The translations under genes were made by a program, and so were the position numbers. From assembly GCA_964499985.1 (NCBI GenBank), contig CAZCMX010000056.1:1-13231 (forward strand): 13,231 nucleotides of DNA, given 5' to 3'. This DNA is from UBA5734 sp964499985 (GTDB lineage: Bacteria; Bacillota; Clostridia; Saccharofermentanales; UBA5734). Each line of letters starts with the position of its first letter. Positions within the stretch are counted from its first letter, which is position 1. A model generated the notes under the pieces. The model was given only the letters and a program-made list of their open reading frames with translations. It was not told where the DNA came from and ran no database searches. This document shows positions 1-6,933 of the stretch, in pieces.

Positions 1-396
1 ATGCCGGCAAAAGGATCCGGCACAGCCGCGAACCTGGCACAGATGCCGGCAAGAGGGTCCGACACAGCCGCGAACCTGGCACAGATGCCGGCAAAAGGGT
101 CCGGCACGGCCGCGAGCCTGGCACAGATGCCGGCAAAAGGATCAGGCACAGACGCGAGCCTGGCACAGATGCCGGCAAAAGGATCCGGCACAGCCGCGAA
201 CCTGGCACAGATGCCGGCAAGAGAGCCCGGCACAGCCGCGAACCTGGCACAGATGCCGGCAAGAGAGCCCGGCACAGACGCGAACCTGGCACAGATGCCG
301 GCAAAAGGGTCCGGCACGGCCGCGAACCTGGCACAGATGCCGGCAAGAGGGTCCGGCACAGCCGCGAACCTGGCACAGATGCCGGCAAAAGGGTCA
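1..396. repeat. 42-bp tandem repeat array (minisatellite), about 9.4 copies
   Basis: Nine complete 42-bp units start at 1, 43, 85, 127, 169, 211, 253, 295 and 337, and a tenth breaks off near 396. The array probably extends left of the window. Every junction keeps CCTGGCACAGATGCCGGCAA (unit positions 33-42 plus 1-10) unchanged, while positions around 11-26 and 32 vary. The palindrome TGCCGGCA is present in all ten copies. Each unit holds three CYGGCA motifs spaced about 12-16 bp, suggesting growth from a shorter ancestor. Because 42 is a multiple of three, the plus frame is open as a 14-residue repeat, and the frame runs on to 489 over the end of the neighbouring gene. The differences between units are mostly nonsynonymous in that frame (Lys/Arg, Gly/Glu, Ser/Pro, Gly/Asp, Ala/Asp, Asn/Ser) and no ribosome site can be seen. 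I therefore read it as non-coding. Confidence 0.93.
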
Positions 397-406
397 GACG
401 TCACCC

Positions 407-441
407 TCACCCACCAATCCACCTTCACCCACCCATCCACC
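407..441. repeat. Short pyrimidine-rich direct repeat, 18-bp period
   Basis: TCACCCACCAATCCACC at 407-423 and TCACCCACCCATCCACC at 425-441 match at 16 of 17 positions. The pair lies between the 42-bp array and the 3' end of the TRIC-family gene. Its base composition is strongly strand-biased (C-rich on plus). No function can be assigned. Confidence 0.75.
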
Positions 442-452
442 TCGCGCAGCCC

Positions 453-1073
453 TCACTTAGCTGGCTTTTCCAGCAGCTTGGGCACATAGAGGTGGATGTT
501 AAGAGCATGGCAACAAAGTCGTGTAGCGATGATGATCACCAGCCCCAGATAAGGTGCGGCCAGGTGCAGGGGGGAATCCTGCATCAGATAATAAACCAGT
601 GATCCGATGAGGGCGGCGACGGCATAGATATCTTTGGTCAGGATGGTGGGGACTTGCTGGCTCAACAGGTCGCGCAGGACGCCACCGCCGACGCCGGACG
701 TGACCGAGACAAAAAGGAAGGCCATCAGACCGAGATCCTTATCGATCACCTTGCTGCCGGCATCAATGGCGAAACAAGCCAGGCCGACCGCGTCGAGCCA
801 GATGATCAGCCGCTCCGCTTTGAGAACAAGCTGCCTGGCCGTAAGCGCGAGCAGGCAGGCTGCCAGGATATAGACCATGTAGCTGGGCCGGCGAAAAAAC
901 ATCGGAATGCCGTTGTCCATGACCACATCACGAATGATTCCCCCGCCAGTTGCCGTCAAGGTTGCCAGCATCAGGATGCCAAACAAATCCATTTTCTGTT
1001 CCCGGGCTGCCAATGCACCGGACAGGGCAAAAACAATGATTCCAATTGGCTCGAAAAAGTTGATGATCGACAT
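453..1073 (-). CDS. TRIC/YadS-family (formerly UPF0126) membrane protein, putative cation or glycine-type channel
   Basis: This 206-residue integral membrane protein has the internal duplication of the bacterial TRIC family. Residues 42-49 read TGGGIIRD and residues 126-135 read SGVGGGVLRD, giving one glycine-rich GGG..RD motif per half. About seven hydrophobic segments are visible, beginning with residues 5-23 and ending with 173-187. The family forms trimeric channels in the cytoplasmic membrane; in bacteria the physiological cargo is uncertain and some members are annotated as glycine transporters. The start at 1073 is chosen because GGGGAG lies six bases upstream and the family normally begins just before this first membrane helix. 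An in-frame start at 1145 has no such support and runs into repeat sequence. The gene lies downstream of the DUF1836 gene on the same strand, 147 bp away, so co-transcription is possible but not shown. Length is normal for the family. Confidence 0.9.
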   Translation of the reverse strand: MSIINFFEPIGIIVFALSGALAAREQKMDLFGILMLATLTATGGGIIRDVVMDNGIPMFFRRPSYMVYILAACLLALTARQLVLKAERLIIWLDAVGLACFAIDAGSKVIDKDLGLMAFLFVSVTSGVGGGVLRDLLSQQVPTILTKDIYAVAALIGSLVYYLMQDSPLHLAAPYLGLVIIIATRLCCHALNIHLYVPKLLEKPAK

Positions 1074-1141
1074 AGAATGCTCCCCAAATAAGAAAATTTG
1101 CAGTTTCACTGGCTCGATGGCAAAGAGCCTCAGCCTGACCG

Positions 1142-1211
1142 CCAACTGCGTTCAGCCCGGATACCGGCAGCATTAGCCCCGTTACCAACTGCGTTCAGCC
1201 CAGCTACCGGC
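1142..1211. repeat. 43-bp-period direct repeat (about 1.6 copies)
   Basis: CCAACTGCGTTCAGCCC at 1142-1158 recurs exactly at 1185-1201. The match continues imperfectly to 1168 and 1211, with ACCGGC at the end of both copies. It fills much of the gap between the TRIC-family gene and the DUF1836 gene. It looks like a minisatellite remnant unrelated in sequence to the 42-bp array but of almost the same period. Confidence 0.85.
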
Positions 1212-1220
1212 GGTGACCCT

Positions 1221-1820
1221 TTAATGAGCAGCAATTTTCTCCGCGCACAGGATTTTACTGGCGGCGGCCTCCAGGGCGAAATGAAGCGGAGATTCCTGGT
1301 CGCGCCGTGCCAGAACCATGGCCCAGACATCAGTCTGGGTGGCACAAAAAGACCGGTAAAGGGCCTCGGCCGGACTGTGGTTAGCGGATTCAGGTCTGGC
1401 TGGATCCTCTAGCGGGACCTCAGCCGAGGGATCTGCCGGGACCTCAGCCGCACCCTCCTCCGCCATGCCCGCTGCCGACGCGCTGTTCTCCGCCGGCACC
1501 AGCAGCTTTTTCATCTCTTCCTGGGACAGGGCCTGCTTCAGGGTGCAGATCATGATCAGCTGAGCCAGTTGGGGCCGGCCATATTTCTTGCTTTCCGGAC
1601 GAATCACCAGACCGCTTTTGACATAATTGTTGACCATGGCCGGGGTCAGGATTTTTTCCTGGGGATACAATGGCCGGCAGCGTTGTTCCACATAGGTGAT
1701 GACCTGGTCCATATATAGCCCCAAGTCGGGCAGCTGTTCCCAGGTCACGGCCTGGAAGGCAGCCCAGTCCATCGGCTTGGGCGATTGATCCTGGCTCGTG
1801 TGGCGCGTCGATTTGCTCAT
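1221..1820 (-). CDS. DUF1836 domain protein, putative MerR-like DNA-binding regulator
   Basis: The 199-residue product carries the DUF1836 signature of Bacillota: DLGLYMDQVITYVEQ at residues 32-46, LTPAMVNNYVKSGLV at 58-72 and KKYGRPQLAQLIMICTLKQ at 78-96. The central part resembles a MerR-type winged helix-turn-helix, so DNA binding is plausible, but no target is known. A low-complexity linker (about 109-150, rich in Ala, Glu and Pro) separates it from a C-terminal helical part. Within the linker an eight-residue AEVPxDP-type unit is repeated, coded by a 24-bp direct repeat (copies at 1414-1426 and 1438-1450). The ATG at 1820 is preceded by AAGGAGG with good spacing. The gene is divergent from the SGNH hydrolase, sharing a 143-bp intergenic region, so it could control that gene. 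This link is inference from position only. Confidence 0.85.
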   Translation of the reverse strand: MSKSTRHTSQDQSPKPMDWAAFQAVTWEQLPDLGLYMDQVITYVEQRCRPLYPQEKILTPAMVNNYVKSGLVIRPESKKYGRPQLAQLIMICTLKQALSQEEMKKLLVPAENSASAAGMAEEGAAEVPADPSAEVPLEDPARPESANHSPAEALYRSFCATQTDVWAMVLARRDQESPLHFALEAAASKILCAEKIAAH

Positions 1821-1882
1821 TTAGCTTCCTCCTTGTCCATGCACCATTAGTTTATCACGGCAGGATGGACACCAGAAAGACT

Positions 1883-1911
1883 TTTGCAGCTGACATTTGA
1901 CAGGATATAAT
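1883..1911 (+). promoter_or_regulatory. Predicted sigma-A promoter of the SGNH hydrolase gene
   Basis: A perfect -10 TATAAT lies at 1906-1911, 17 bp after TTTGCA (1883-1888). A second, overlapping possibility is TTGACA at 1897-1902 with TATAAG at 1918-1923, but its 15-bp spacer is short. Both would start transcription 30-50 bases ahead of the ATG at 1964, where AGGAGAG serves as ribosome site. The AT-rich patch stands out against the GC-rich surroundings. Confidence 0.65.
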
Positions 1912-1963
1912 AAGTCATATAAGCTAGTAATTAAAACTAGATAAAGCAATCAGGAGAGTATCT

Positions 1964-2662
1964 ATGCTGGTTTCTTCCATTCATATCTGGGGCGATTCGA
2001 TCGGCAAGGGCGTCATTTTTGATGAAAGCCGGGGCCGCTATGCGATTTCTGGCCAGCGCTGGACGGCACAGATCGAGGCCCAATTGGGCATTCAGGTGCA
2101 TAACCATTCCCGGATGGGGGCGGTCATCCCGGATGGCCTCAAAGAGCTTGAACGCAGCCCGGAACTGTCCGGTGCGCTGGCTGTCATCGAATTCGGCGGT
2201 AACGATTGTGATTTGCCCTGGGCAGAGGTGGCCAAGGCACCGGCCCAGGATCATCTGGCCAAAGTGCCGGTCGATCTTTTCCGCAAGCTGCTCGGCCAAT
2301 TCATCAACCAGGTGCGGACTCGCGGCGCCCGGCCGCTGCTGGTGACACCGCCACCCCTCGATGCTGCGCGCTATTTTGCCTGGGTGACCCGCCAGCTCGA
2401 TGCTCAGGCGGTTGAACGTTTCCTCGGGGATATCCAGCATATCTATCGCTGGCAGGAACGCTATGCCATTGCGGTGCGTGATGTGGCCCAACAGCTGAAC
2501 TGTGAATTGTTTGACCTGCGCGATGCTTTCCTGGCCCAGCGGGATGTCGCTTCATATTTATGCATCGACGGCATCCACCCCAATGAGCGGGGCCAGAACC
2601 TGATTGCCCAGGCCATCTTGCAGCGCGACCGGCGCTTTTTCAAGGCGGGACTCGAGATCTAG
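1964..2662 (+). CDS. SGNH/GDSL-family hydrolase, cytoplasmic
   Basis: The 232-residue protein shows the SGNH blocks in order: GDS with nucleophile Ser12 (residues 10-12), a block II glycine at Gly52 (SRMG), GGND with Asn80 (78-81), and DGIHPN with the catalytic Asp202 and His205. This family hydrolyses esters or thioesters, including acetyl groups on sugars, lipids and small metabolites; the substrate here cannot be read from sequence. There is no signal peptide or membrane segment, so it should act in the cytoplasm. The length is typical for single-domain members. AGGAGAG sits just upstream of the ATG. It is divergent from the DUF1836 gene and lies 43 bp before a LysR-type regulator on the same strand, so read-through into that gene is possible. 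Confidence 0.92.
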   Translation: MLVSSIHIWGDSIGKGVIFDESRGRYAISGQRWTAQIEAQLGIQVHNHSRMGAVIPDGLKELERSPELSGALAVIEFGGNDCDLPWAEVAKAPAQDHLAKVPVDLFRKLLGQFINQVRTRGARPLLVTPPPLDAARYFAWVTRQLDAQAVERFLGDIQHIYRWQERYAIAVRDVAQQLNCELFDLRDAFLAQRDVASYLCIDGIHPNERGQNLIAQAILQRDRRFFKAGLEI

Positions 2663-2669
2663 GGATTGA

Positions 2670-2699
2670 TTGCCAAAGGTCAGGTCATTCTTTTACAAT
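2670..2699 (+). promoter_or_regulatory. Predicted promoter of the LysR-type gene
   Basis: TTGCCA at 2670-2675 and TACAAT at 2694-2699 are separated by 18 bp. A start site about seven bases past the -10 would fall on or beside the ATG at 2706, which would make the transcript leaderless. The call rests on consensus matching only. Confidence 0.5.
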
Positions 2700-2705
2700 G
2701 ACACC

Positions 2706-3635
2706 ATGACTTTGCAGCAATTGAAATACATCATCAAGGCCGTGGAATGCGGTTCGATCAGCGAAGCAGCCAAGCAGCTCTATATCTCGCAGCCCAGCCT
2801 GTCGAACGCGATCCGCGAGCTCGAAACTGAACTGGGGATTGAGATTTTCAGCCGCTCGGTGCGTGGCATCTGCTTGTCTACGGACGGGGCTGAGTTCTTG
2901 TCCTATGCCCGCCAGGTCGTCGAACAGGCCGAGCTTCTGGAACAACGCTATCTCGACCGCCAGCCCTCGCGTCGCCTCGGTTCGATCTCCACTCAGCACT
3001 ATGCCTTTTCCGTCAATGCGTTCGTCAACCTGGTCCGCGATTCCCAGGTGGATGAATATGAATTCACCCTGAGAGAGACCCGGACCTATGAGATCATCGA
3101 AGACGTTAAAAGCTTGCGCAGCGAAATCGGGGTCATCTACCTGAATGCCTTCAATGAGAAGGTGATGGGCAAGCTTCTGAAGGAAAACCAGCTGGACTTC
3201 CATCCGCTCTTTGTCGCCCGGCCCCATGTCTTCATCAGTGCGACGCATCCGCTCTCGGACCGAACCTCGGTCAGCCTCAGGGATCTCGAGGCATATCCCT
3301 ATCTGTCCTTTGAGCAGGGTGAATTCAATTCATTTTATTTTGCCGAGGAAATTCTCAGTACGGTCTACCACAAGAAAAATATCCGGGTCAGCGACCGGGC
3401 GACCTTATTCAATCTGCTGATCGGCCTGAATGGCTATACGATCAGCACGGGGGTTCTCGGTAGCGATCTCAATAGCAGCAATATCAAAGCCATTCCTCTG
3501 GAATGCGAAGAGGTTCTCACCGTCGGCTGGATCACCAATAGCAAGGCGGCGCTCAGCAGTTTTGGCTTGCGGTATGTGGAGGAGTTGAAACGCCTGATCC
3601 GGGACGATGGCTATCTGCTGCCGGACGAGCCTTAG
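2706..3635 (+). CDS. LysR-family transcriptional regulator
   Basis: The 309-residue product begins MTLQQLKYIIKAVECGSISE, the classic LysR winged helix-turn-helix (about residues 1-60, recognition region near AAKQLYISQPSLSNAIRELE), followed by a coiled linker helix to about residue 85 and a periplasmic-binding-like effector domain (about 90-300). Such proteins bind DNA as tetramers and respond to a small-molecule ligand, which cannot be named here. The ATG at 2706 gives the canonical N-terminus but has no ribosome site in front of it. A TTG at 2670, preceded by AGGG, would add twelve atypical residues. The gene follows the SGNH hydrolase and converges on metF 45 bp away. LysR proteins usually control a neighbouring gene; the SGNH hydrolase or metF are the candidates in view, and neither link is proven. 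Confidence 0.93.
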   Translation: MTLQQLKYIIKAVECGSISEAAKQLYISQPSLSNAIRELETELGIEIFSRSVRGICLSTDGAEFLSYARQVVEQAELLEQRYLDRQPSRRLGSISTQHYAFSVNAFVNLVRDSQVDEYEFTLRETRTYEIIEDVKSLRSEIGVIYLNAFNEKVMGKLLKENQLDFHPLFVARPHVFISATHPLSDRTSVSLRDLEAYPYLSFEQGEFNSFYFAEEILSTVYHKKNIRVSDRATLFNLLIGLNGYTISTGVLGSDLNSSNIKAIPLECEEVLTVGWITNSKAALSSFGLRYVEELKRLIRDDGYLLPDEP

Positions 3636-3667
3636 CAAGACCGGACCGGACAGACCGCTGGAACCGG

Positions 3668-3685
3668 CCTGATGGCTGGATCAGG
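3668..3685. terminator. Weak hairpin at the LysR/metF convergent junction
   Basis: CCTGAT (3668-3673) and ATCAGG (3680-3685) form a perfect 6-bp stem with a 6-base loop, overlapping the metF stop codon. There is no T-tract on either side, so its role as a terminator is doubtful. It is the only clear hairpin in the 45-bp gap. Confidence 0.25.
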
Positions 3686-4559
3686 ACTTCCAGCTGCCGG
3701 ACTTGATCAGGGTGCGCACCGCTTCGTCGATGCGGTGCGCGACCAGGCTGCTGTTCATGGTATACAGGTGGATGCCGTCGACACCATTGGCCAGCAGGTC
3801 GATGATCTGCTCAACGGCATAGGCCAGGCCGGCATCCCGCAGCGCTTCCGGATTGTCGGCGAACCGGTCCATCATGACCCGGAACTTTTTCGGCAGCTGG
3901 ACGCCGCACATCGAAATGACCCGTTCGGCCTGGGCCTTGTTAATGACTGGCATGATCCCGACCTCGACAGGCACATGGATGCCCGTGGCGGTGATCTTGT
4001 CGCGAAAATCATAAAAATAGGAATTGTCAAAGAAGAGCTGGGTGATCAGGTGGTCCACGCCGGCATCCACTTTGGTTTTCAAATGGCCAATATCAGCCTC
4101 GAGACTCGGGGCGGTGGGATGGCCTTCCGGGTAGCAGGCAGCCAGGACATTGAGATCACTATGCGCCTTGATGAAAGAGACCAGGTCACTGGCATGGCGG
4201 AAATCCTGTCGCGGCGTGATGCCCGGGACCGGATCCCCGAGCAAGGCGAGGATATTCTCGATCTTATTGGCCTTCAATTCGCCTAAAAGCTCGCGCACCT
4301 CATCTTGGGTATGATTGATGCAGGTCAGATGGGCCACCGATTCCGTATGGTATTCGTTCTTGATCCGGGAGGCAATGGCCAAGGTGGCGTCCTTATTGGC
4401 CCGGCCGCTGGCGCTGTATGTGACACTGATGAAATCAGGCGTCATGTCGCGCAGCGCCTCAAGGGTCGAATAGATCGACTCGACCGGGGTATCCTTGCGC
4501 GGCGGGAAGATTTCAAAAGAAAAGACGGTCTTTTCCTTGAACAATTCGGCTGTTTTCAT
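3681..4559 (-). CDS. metF: Methylenetetrahydrofolate reductase
   Basis: The 292-residue protein is a single-domain FAD-dependent TIM-barrel reductase that converts 5,10-methylenetetrahydrofolate to 5-methyltetrahydrofolate with NAD(P)H. This supplies methyl groups for methionine synthesis. FSFEIFPPR at residues 13-21 carries the catalytic glutamate (Glu16), LLGDP at 107-111 holds the folate-contacting aspartate (Asp109), and CYPEGHP (142-148), QLFFDN (174-179) and GIMPV (201-205) are further family blocks. The length matches the E. coli-type enzyme, not the long eukaryotic form. The ATG at 4559 is preceded by AGGAG eight to nine bases upstream; an in-frame extension to 4622 adds residues outside the family. 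No methionine synthase is nearby, so it appears as a single gene. A dyad upstream (4663-4687) may regulate it. Confidence 0.96.
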   Translation of the reverse strand: MKTAELFKEKTVFSFEIFPPRKDTPVESIYSTLEALRDMTPDFISVTYSASGRANKDATLAIASRIKNEYHTESVAHLTCINHTQDEVRELLGELKANKIENILALLGDPVPGITPRQDFRHASDLVSFIKAHSDLNVLAACYPEGHPTAPSLEADIGHLKTKVDAGVDHLITQLFFDNSYFYDFRDKITATGIHVPVEVGIMPVINKAQAERVISMCGVQLPKKFRVMMDRFADNPEALRDAGLAYAVEQIIDLLANGVDGIHLYTMNSSLVAHRIDEAVRTLIKSGSWKS

Positions 4560-4662
4560 CGTGGCGGCTCCTGTCAAATCCGCTTGGGGCCAGGGGCTGG
4601 CCAGCGGACCGCGAAAATTCAAATTTCCATTATCTTAACGGTTTTTCCAGTTATAAGGTAAC

Positions 4663-4687
4663 ATGGATTTACTATGAATATCCATAG
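4663..4687. promoter_or_regulatory. Nested inverted repeats between metF and the MBOAT gene
   Basis: ATGGAT (4663-4668) pairs with ATCCAT (4680-4685), and CTATG (4672-4676) pairs with CATAG (4683-4687). The two dyads overlap in an AT-rich stretch between the divergent genes, about 100 bp ahead of metF and 145 bp ahead of the MBOAT start. This arrangement fits an operator, and LysR-type sites are often interrupted dyads of this kind. No binding protein is identified. Confidence 0.4.
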
Positions 4688-4744
4688 CTTGAAACTATAC
4701 TGTGCCAAATGGACCCCCGGCAGGAGCCGCAAAATCGAGTATCC

Positions 4745-4773
4745 CTGTCAATTCCGGCTGCAGATGGTATAAT
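4745..4773 (+). promoter_or_regulatory. Predicted extended -10 promoter of the MBOAT gene
   Basis: TGGTATAAT at 4765-4773 is a perfect extended -10 element. CTGTCA at 4745-4750 lies exactly 17 bp upstream as a -35. Transcription from about 4780 leaves a 50-base leader before the TTG start. Confidence 0.7.
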
Positions 4774-4817
4774 AACCGGGACGCCGAAACGCTATGCATC
4801 GTCTTTATGACCATACT

Positions 4818-4824
4818 GGAGAAG
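4818..4824 (+). promoter_or_regulatory. Ribosome binding site that fixes the MBOAT TTG start
   Basis: GGAGAAG lies six bases before TTG at 4831. The in-frame ATG at 4807 has no comparable site, and translation from the TTG gives the family-typical N-terminus MVFSSLSFLF. Confidence 0.7.
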
Positions 4825-4830
4825 AATACT

Positions 4831-6237
4831 TTGGTTTTCAGCAGCTTGTCTTTCCTCTTTGCCTTTTTACCGATTGTGATCGTCCTGTACCATCTGGCCC
4901 GGAGCGTGAACTGGAAGAACCTGGTCCTCCTGGTGTCCTCCCTGGTCTTCTATGCCTGGGGCGAGCCAGTCTATGTTGTTCTGATGCTGGTTTCAACAGC
5001 CAATGACTATTTGCATGCCCTGGTCATCGATGCCCTGCTCAAAATGAAACATCGCGGCCTGGCCAAGGTTTTCCTGATCTCGTCCTTTGTGGTCAACCTC
5101 GGCCTCTTGTCCTTCTACAAATATTCGGACTTTGTCATTTCGTCCATCAATGCCCTGGCCGGCACCAGCCTGCCTCTGTTGAACCTGCCGCTGCCGGTCG
5201 GCATCAGTTTCTACACATTCCAGACCATGTCCTATACGATCGATGTCTATCGCCGTGAGGTCAAGGTCCAGCGCAATATCCTGACCTTGTCGACCTATGT
5301 CACAATGTTCCCGCAACTGATCGCCGGCCCGATCGTCCGTTATGAGACGATCGAACAGGAGCTCAAAAAGCGCGAAATCAGCTGGTCACTGACCGCCCAG
5401 GGTTTGCGGCGTTTCGTGGCCGGACTGGCCAAAAAAGTCGTCATCGCCAACCAGATGGCGATTCTTGCCGATGCCTCCTTCAATATGGCGGACGGCGACC
5501 GCGGTCTCCTGATGGCCTGGCTCGGCATTGTGGCTTATGCCTTCCAGATCTATTTCGACTTCTCCGGCTATAGCGATATGGCGATCGGGCTCGGCCATGT
5601 CTTCGGCTTCCATTTCCTGGAGAACTTCAACTACCCGTATATTTCGCGTTCGGTGACCGAGTTCTGGCGCCGCTGGCATATCTCGCTCAGCACCTGGTTC
5701 CGCGACTATGTCTATATCCCGCTCGGCGGCAACCGGGGCAGTGCCACCAATTGGCTGCGCAATATCTTCATCGTCTGGGCCCTGACCGGCCTTTGGCATG
5801 GCGCCGCCTGGAATTTTGTCATCTGGGGCCTGTTCTTTGGCGTCCTGCTGGTGGTCGAGCGGATTTTCCTGCTCAATATCATCCGCAAGGTCGCACCCAT
5901 CGGCTATGTCTATGCCATGCTCAGCGTGCTGGTCGGCTGGGTCTTGTTCCGCAGCGAGTCCTTGACCCAGCTGGTCAATTACCTCAAGTCGATGCTGGGC
6001 GTCTATGGCAATAATCCCTTCAGCTACCTGGTCCAGAACAATCTGGTCTATCTCTTGCCCTTCATGCTCCTGGCAGCCATTGGCTCGACGCCCCTGCCGA
6101 AAATGGCCGCCGACGCCCTGGCCCGCTCCCGCTTCCCGAAGCTATTGCTCGATGCCGGCTATGCCTTCCTGTTTGCCCTGTCCATCCTGTTCCTGGTCAA
6201 TGAAAGCTTCAATCCGTTCATCTATTACCGCTTCTAG
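4831..6237 (+). CDS. MBOAT-family membrane O-acyltransferase (AlgI/DltB-like)
   Basis: The 468-residue polytopic membrane protein starts at a TTG and reads MVFSSLSFLFAFLPI, the hallmark N-terminus of AlgI/DltB-like acyltransferases. Further family blocks are PVGISFYTFQTMSY (122-135), FPQLIAGPIVRY (160-171), YFDFSGYSDMAIG (241-253), FWRRWHISLSTWFRDYVYIPLGGNR (278-302, with His283) and LTGLWHGAAWNF (318-329, with the presumed catalytic His323). Members transfer acyl groups, often acetyl, onto extracellular polysaccharides or teichoic acids. Partner genes usual for such enzymes (a secreted SGNH/AlgJ-like acetyltransferase, a dlt operon, or glycan genes) are missing on both sides. The SGNH protein at 1964 lacks a signal peptide and is not an obvious partner. 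The substrate is therefore unknown. The gene ends in a 4-bp overlap with the convergent PIN-like gene. Confidence 0.94.
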   Translation: MVFSSLSFLFAFLPIVIVLYHLARSVNWKNLVLLVSSLVFYAWGEPVYVVLMLVSTANDYLHALVIDALLKMKHRGLAKVFLISSFVVNLGLLSFYKYSDFVISSINALAGTSLPLLNLPLPVGISFYTFQTMSYTIDVYRREVKVQRNILTLSTYVTMFPQLIAGPIVRYETIEQELKKREISWSLTAQGLRRFVAGLAKKVVIANQMAILADASFNMADGDRGLLMAWLGIVAYAFQIYFDFSGYSDMAIGLGHVFGFHFLENFNYPYISRSVTEFWRRWHISLSTWFRDYVYIPLGGNRGSATNWLRNIFIVWALTGLWHGAAWNFVIWGLFFGVLLVVERIFLLNIIRKVAPIGYVYAMLSVLVGWVLFRSESLTQLVNYLKSMLGVYGNNPFSYLVQNNLVYLLPFMLLAAIGSTPLPKMAADALARSRFPKLLLDAGYAFLFALSILFLVNESFNPFIYYRF

Positions 6238-6824
6238 TCCAGCGCGTACTTGATGATGCCGTTTTCCTCATAGACCAGCTTCTTGATGAACAGGTCCTCG
6301 ACGATGGCCTCGATATCCTGCTTGGCGGCACTTTTCAAGAGATCCACAATGAAACCCTGCAGGCTGCTGCGCTTTTTGGGCCGTTTATTGGCCGCCAGCT
6401 TGCCCAGGCTTTCGCGGACCTTCTTGACGCCGGCCTCGTCAATCTGGATCGGCTTGTTCTGGTCCAGCTCCTGGAAACTGACGATCCGCCGGGCCTTGAC
6501 GCCGCTTTTTTTCAGGTAGTTGATCAGGGGATCATAACCGCTATCCTTGGAATAAATGATGAAGCTTTTGCTGCGGTCCGCGGCAACATCACGGCCCAGG
6601 AAGAAGGCAATGAAGAAGTCCAGGGCATTGCGGCCCTTGCCACTGACCTGGATCCATTCCACCGCATTGCCGAAGGGCTGGGTTTTCTGGACCAGATCGA
6701 TTGGAACCTTGGTCTGGTCCTGACCCACGATGATCGCTACTTTGACGGACTTCTTGATCACCTCAACCTGGACATCCTGGACATTCTCATAATCGATGTA
6801 GAGATATTCTTCAATCGTTGACAC
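6234..6824 (-). CDS. PIN-like domain protein (PIN_7 type), putative ribonuclease
   Basis: The 196-residue protein begins with a PIN-like fold: YIDYENVQ at 9-16 with Asp11 and Glu13, a second acidic site at Asp69 (NALDF), and SKDSGYDPLINYL at 92-104 with Asp94 and Asp98. These positions match the metal-binding acids of PIN/NYN nucleases. After a lysine/arginine-rich hinge (about 145-153) comes a small C-terminal domain (154-196), predicted helical with a final beta hairpin, resembling a winged helix that might bind nucleic acid. RNase activity is inferred from family only. The start is GTG at 6824, preceded by AGGAGGTAATT, a near-perfect ribosome site. There is no cognate antitoxin-like small gene next to it, so it is unlikely to be a VapC-type toxin. 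It converges on the MBOAT gene with overlapping stop codons. Confidence 0.82.
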   Translation of the reverse strand: MSTIEEYLYIDYENVQDVQVEVIKKSVKVAIIVGQDQTKVPIDLVQKTQPFGNAVEWIQVSGKGRNALDFFIAFFLGRDVAADRSKSFIIYSKDSGYDPLINYLKKSGVKARRIVSFQELDQNKPIQIDEAGVKKVRESLGKLAANKRPKKRSSLQGFIVDLLKSAAKQDIEAIVEDLFIKKLVYEENGIIKYALD

Positions 6825-6933
6825 AATTACCTCCTGCTGGGTCGAATCAAAGGTTGATGTACTGATATCTATTTTACGCGATTACTGCCCTTTGTGGCGG
6901 TTTTAATCAGGCCGGAGCAAAAAGGCCGCAGCG

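Noticed and set aside
1..396. CRISPR array
   Set aside because: The units are contiguous tandem repeats without unique spacers, and no cas gene is present.
1..489. Open frame of 162 codons over the 42-bp array, read as a repeat protein
   Set aside because: The frame is open because the unit is a multiple of three and GC-rich. Changes between units are mostly nonsynonymous, no ribosome site is visible and the end overlaps the TRIC-family gene antisense. A gene starting left of the window cannot be fully excluded.
1074..1145. N-terminal extension of the TRIC-family protein to 1145
   Set aside because: The added residues are not family-like, while GGGGAG fits the ATG at 1073.
2670..2705. TTG start for the LysR-type gene
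   Set aside because: It adds twelve unusual residues ahead of the canonical N-terminus. It is kept only as a rival model because AGGG precedes it.
4702..4830. Longer MBOAT start upstream of 4831
   Set aside because: It would place coding sequence over the extended -10 promoter, and the family begins at the MVFSS segment with a good ribosome site before TTG 4831.
6234..6824. Toxin-antitoxin pair with the PIN-like protein as VapC
   Set aside because: The protein is longer than VapC, carries an extra C-terminal domain and lacks an adjacent small antitoxin gene.
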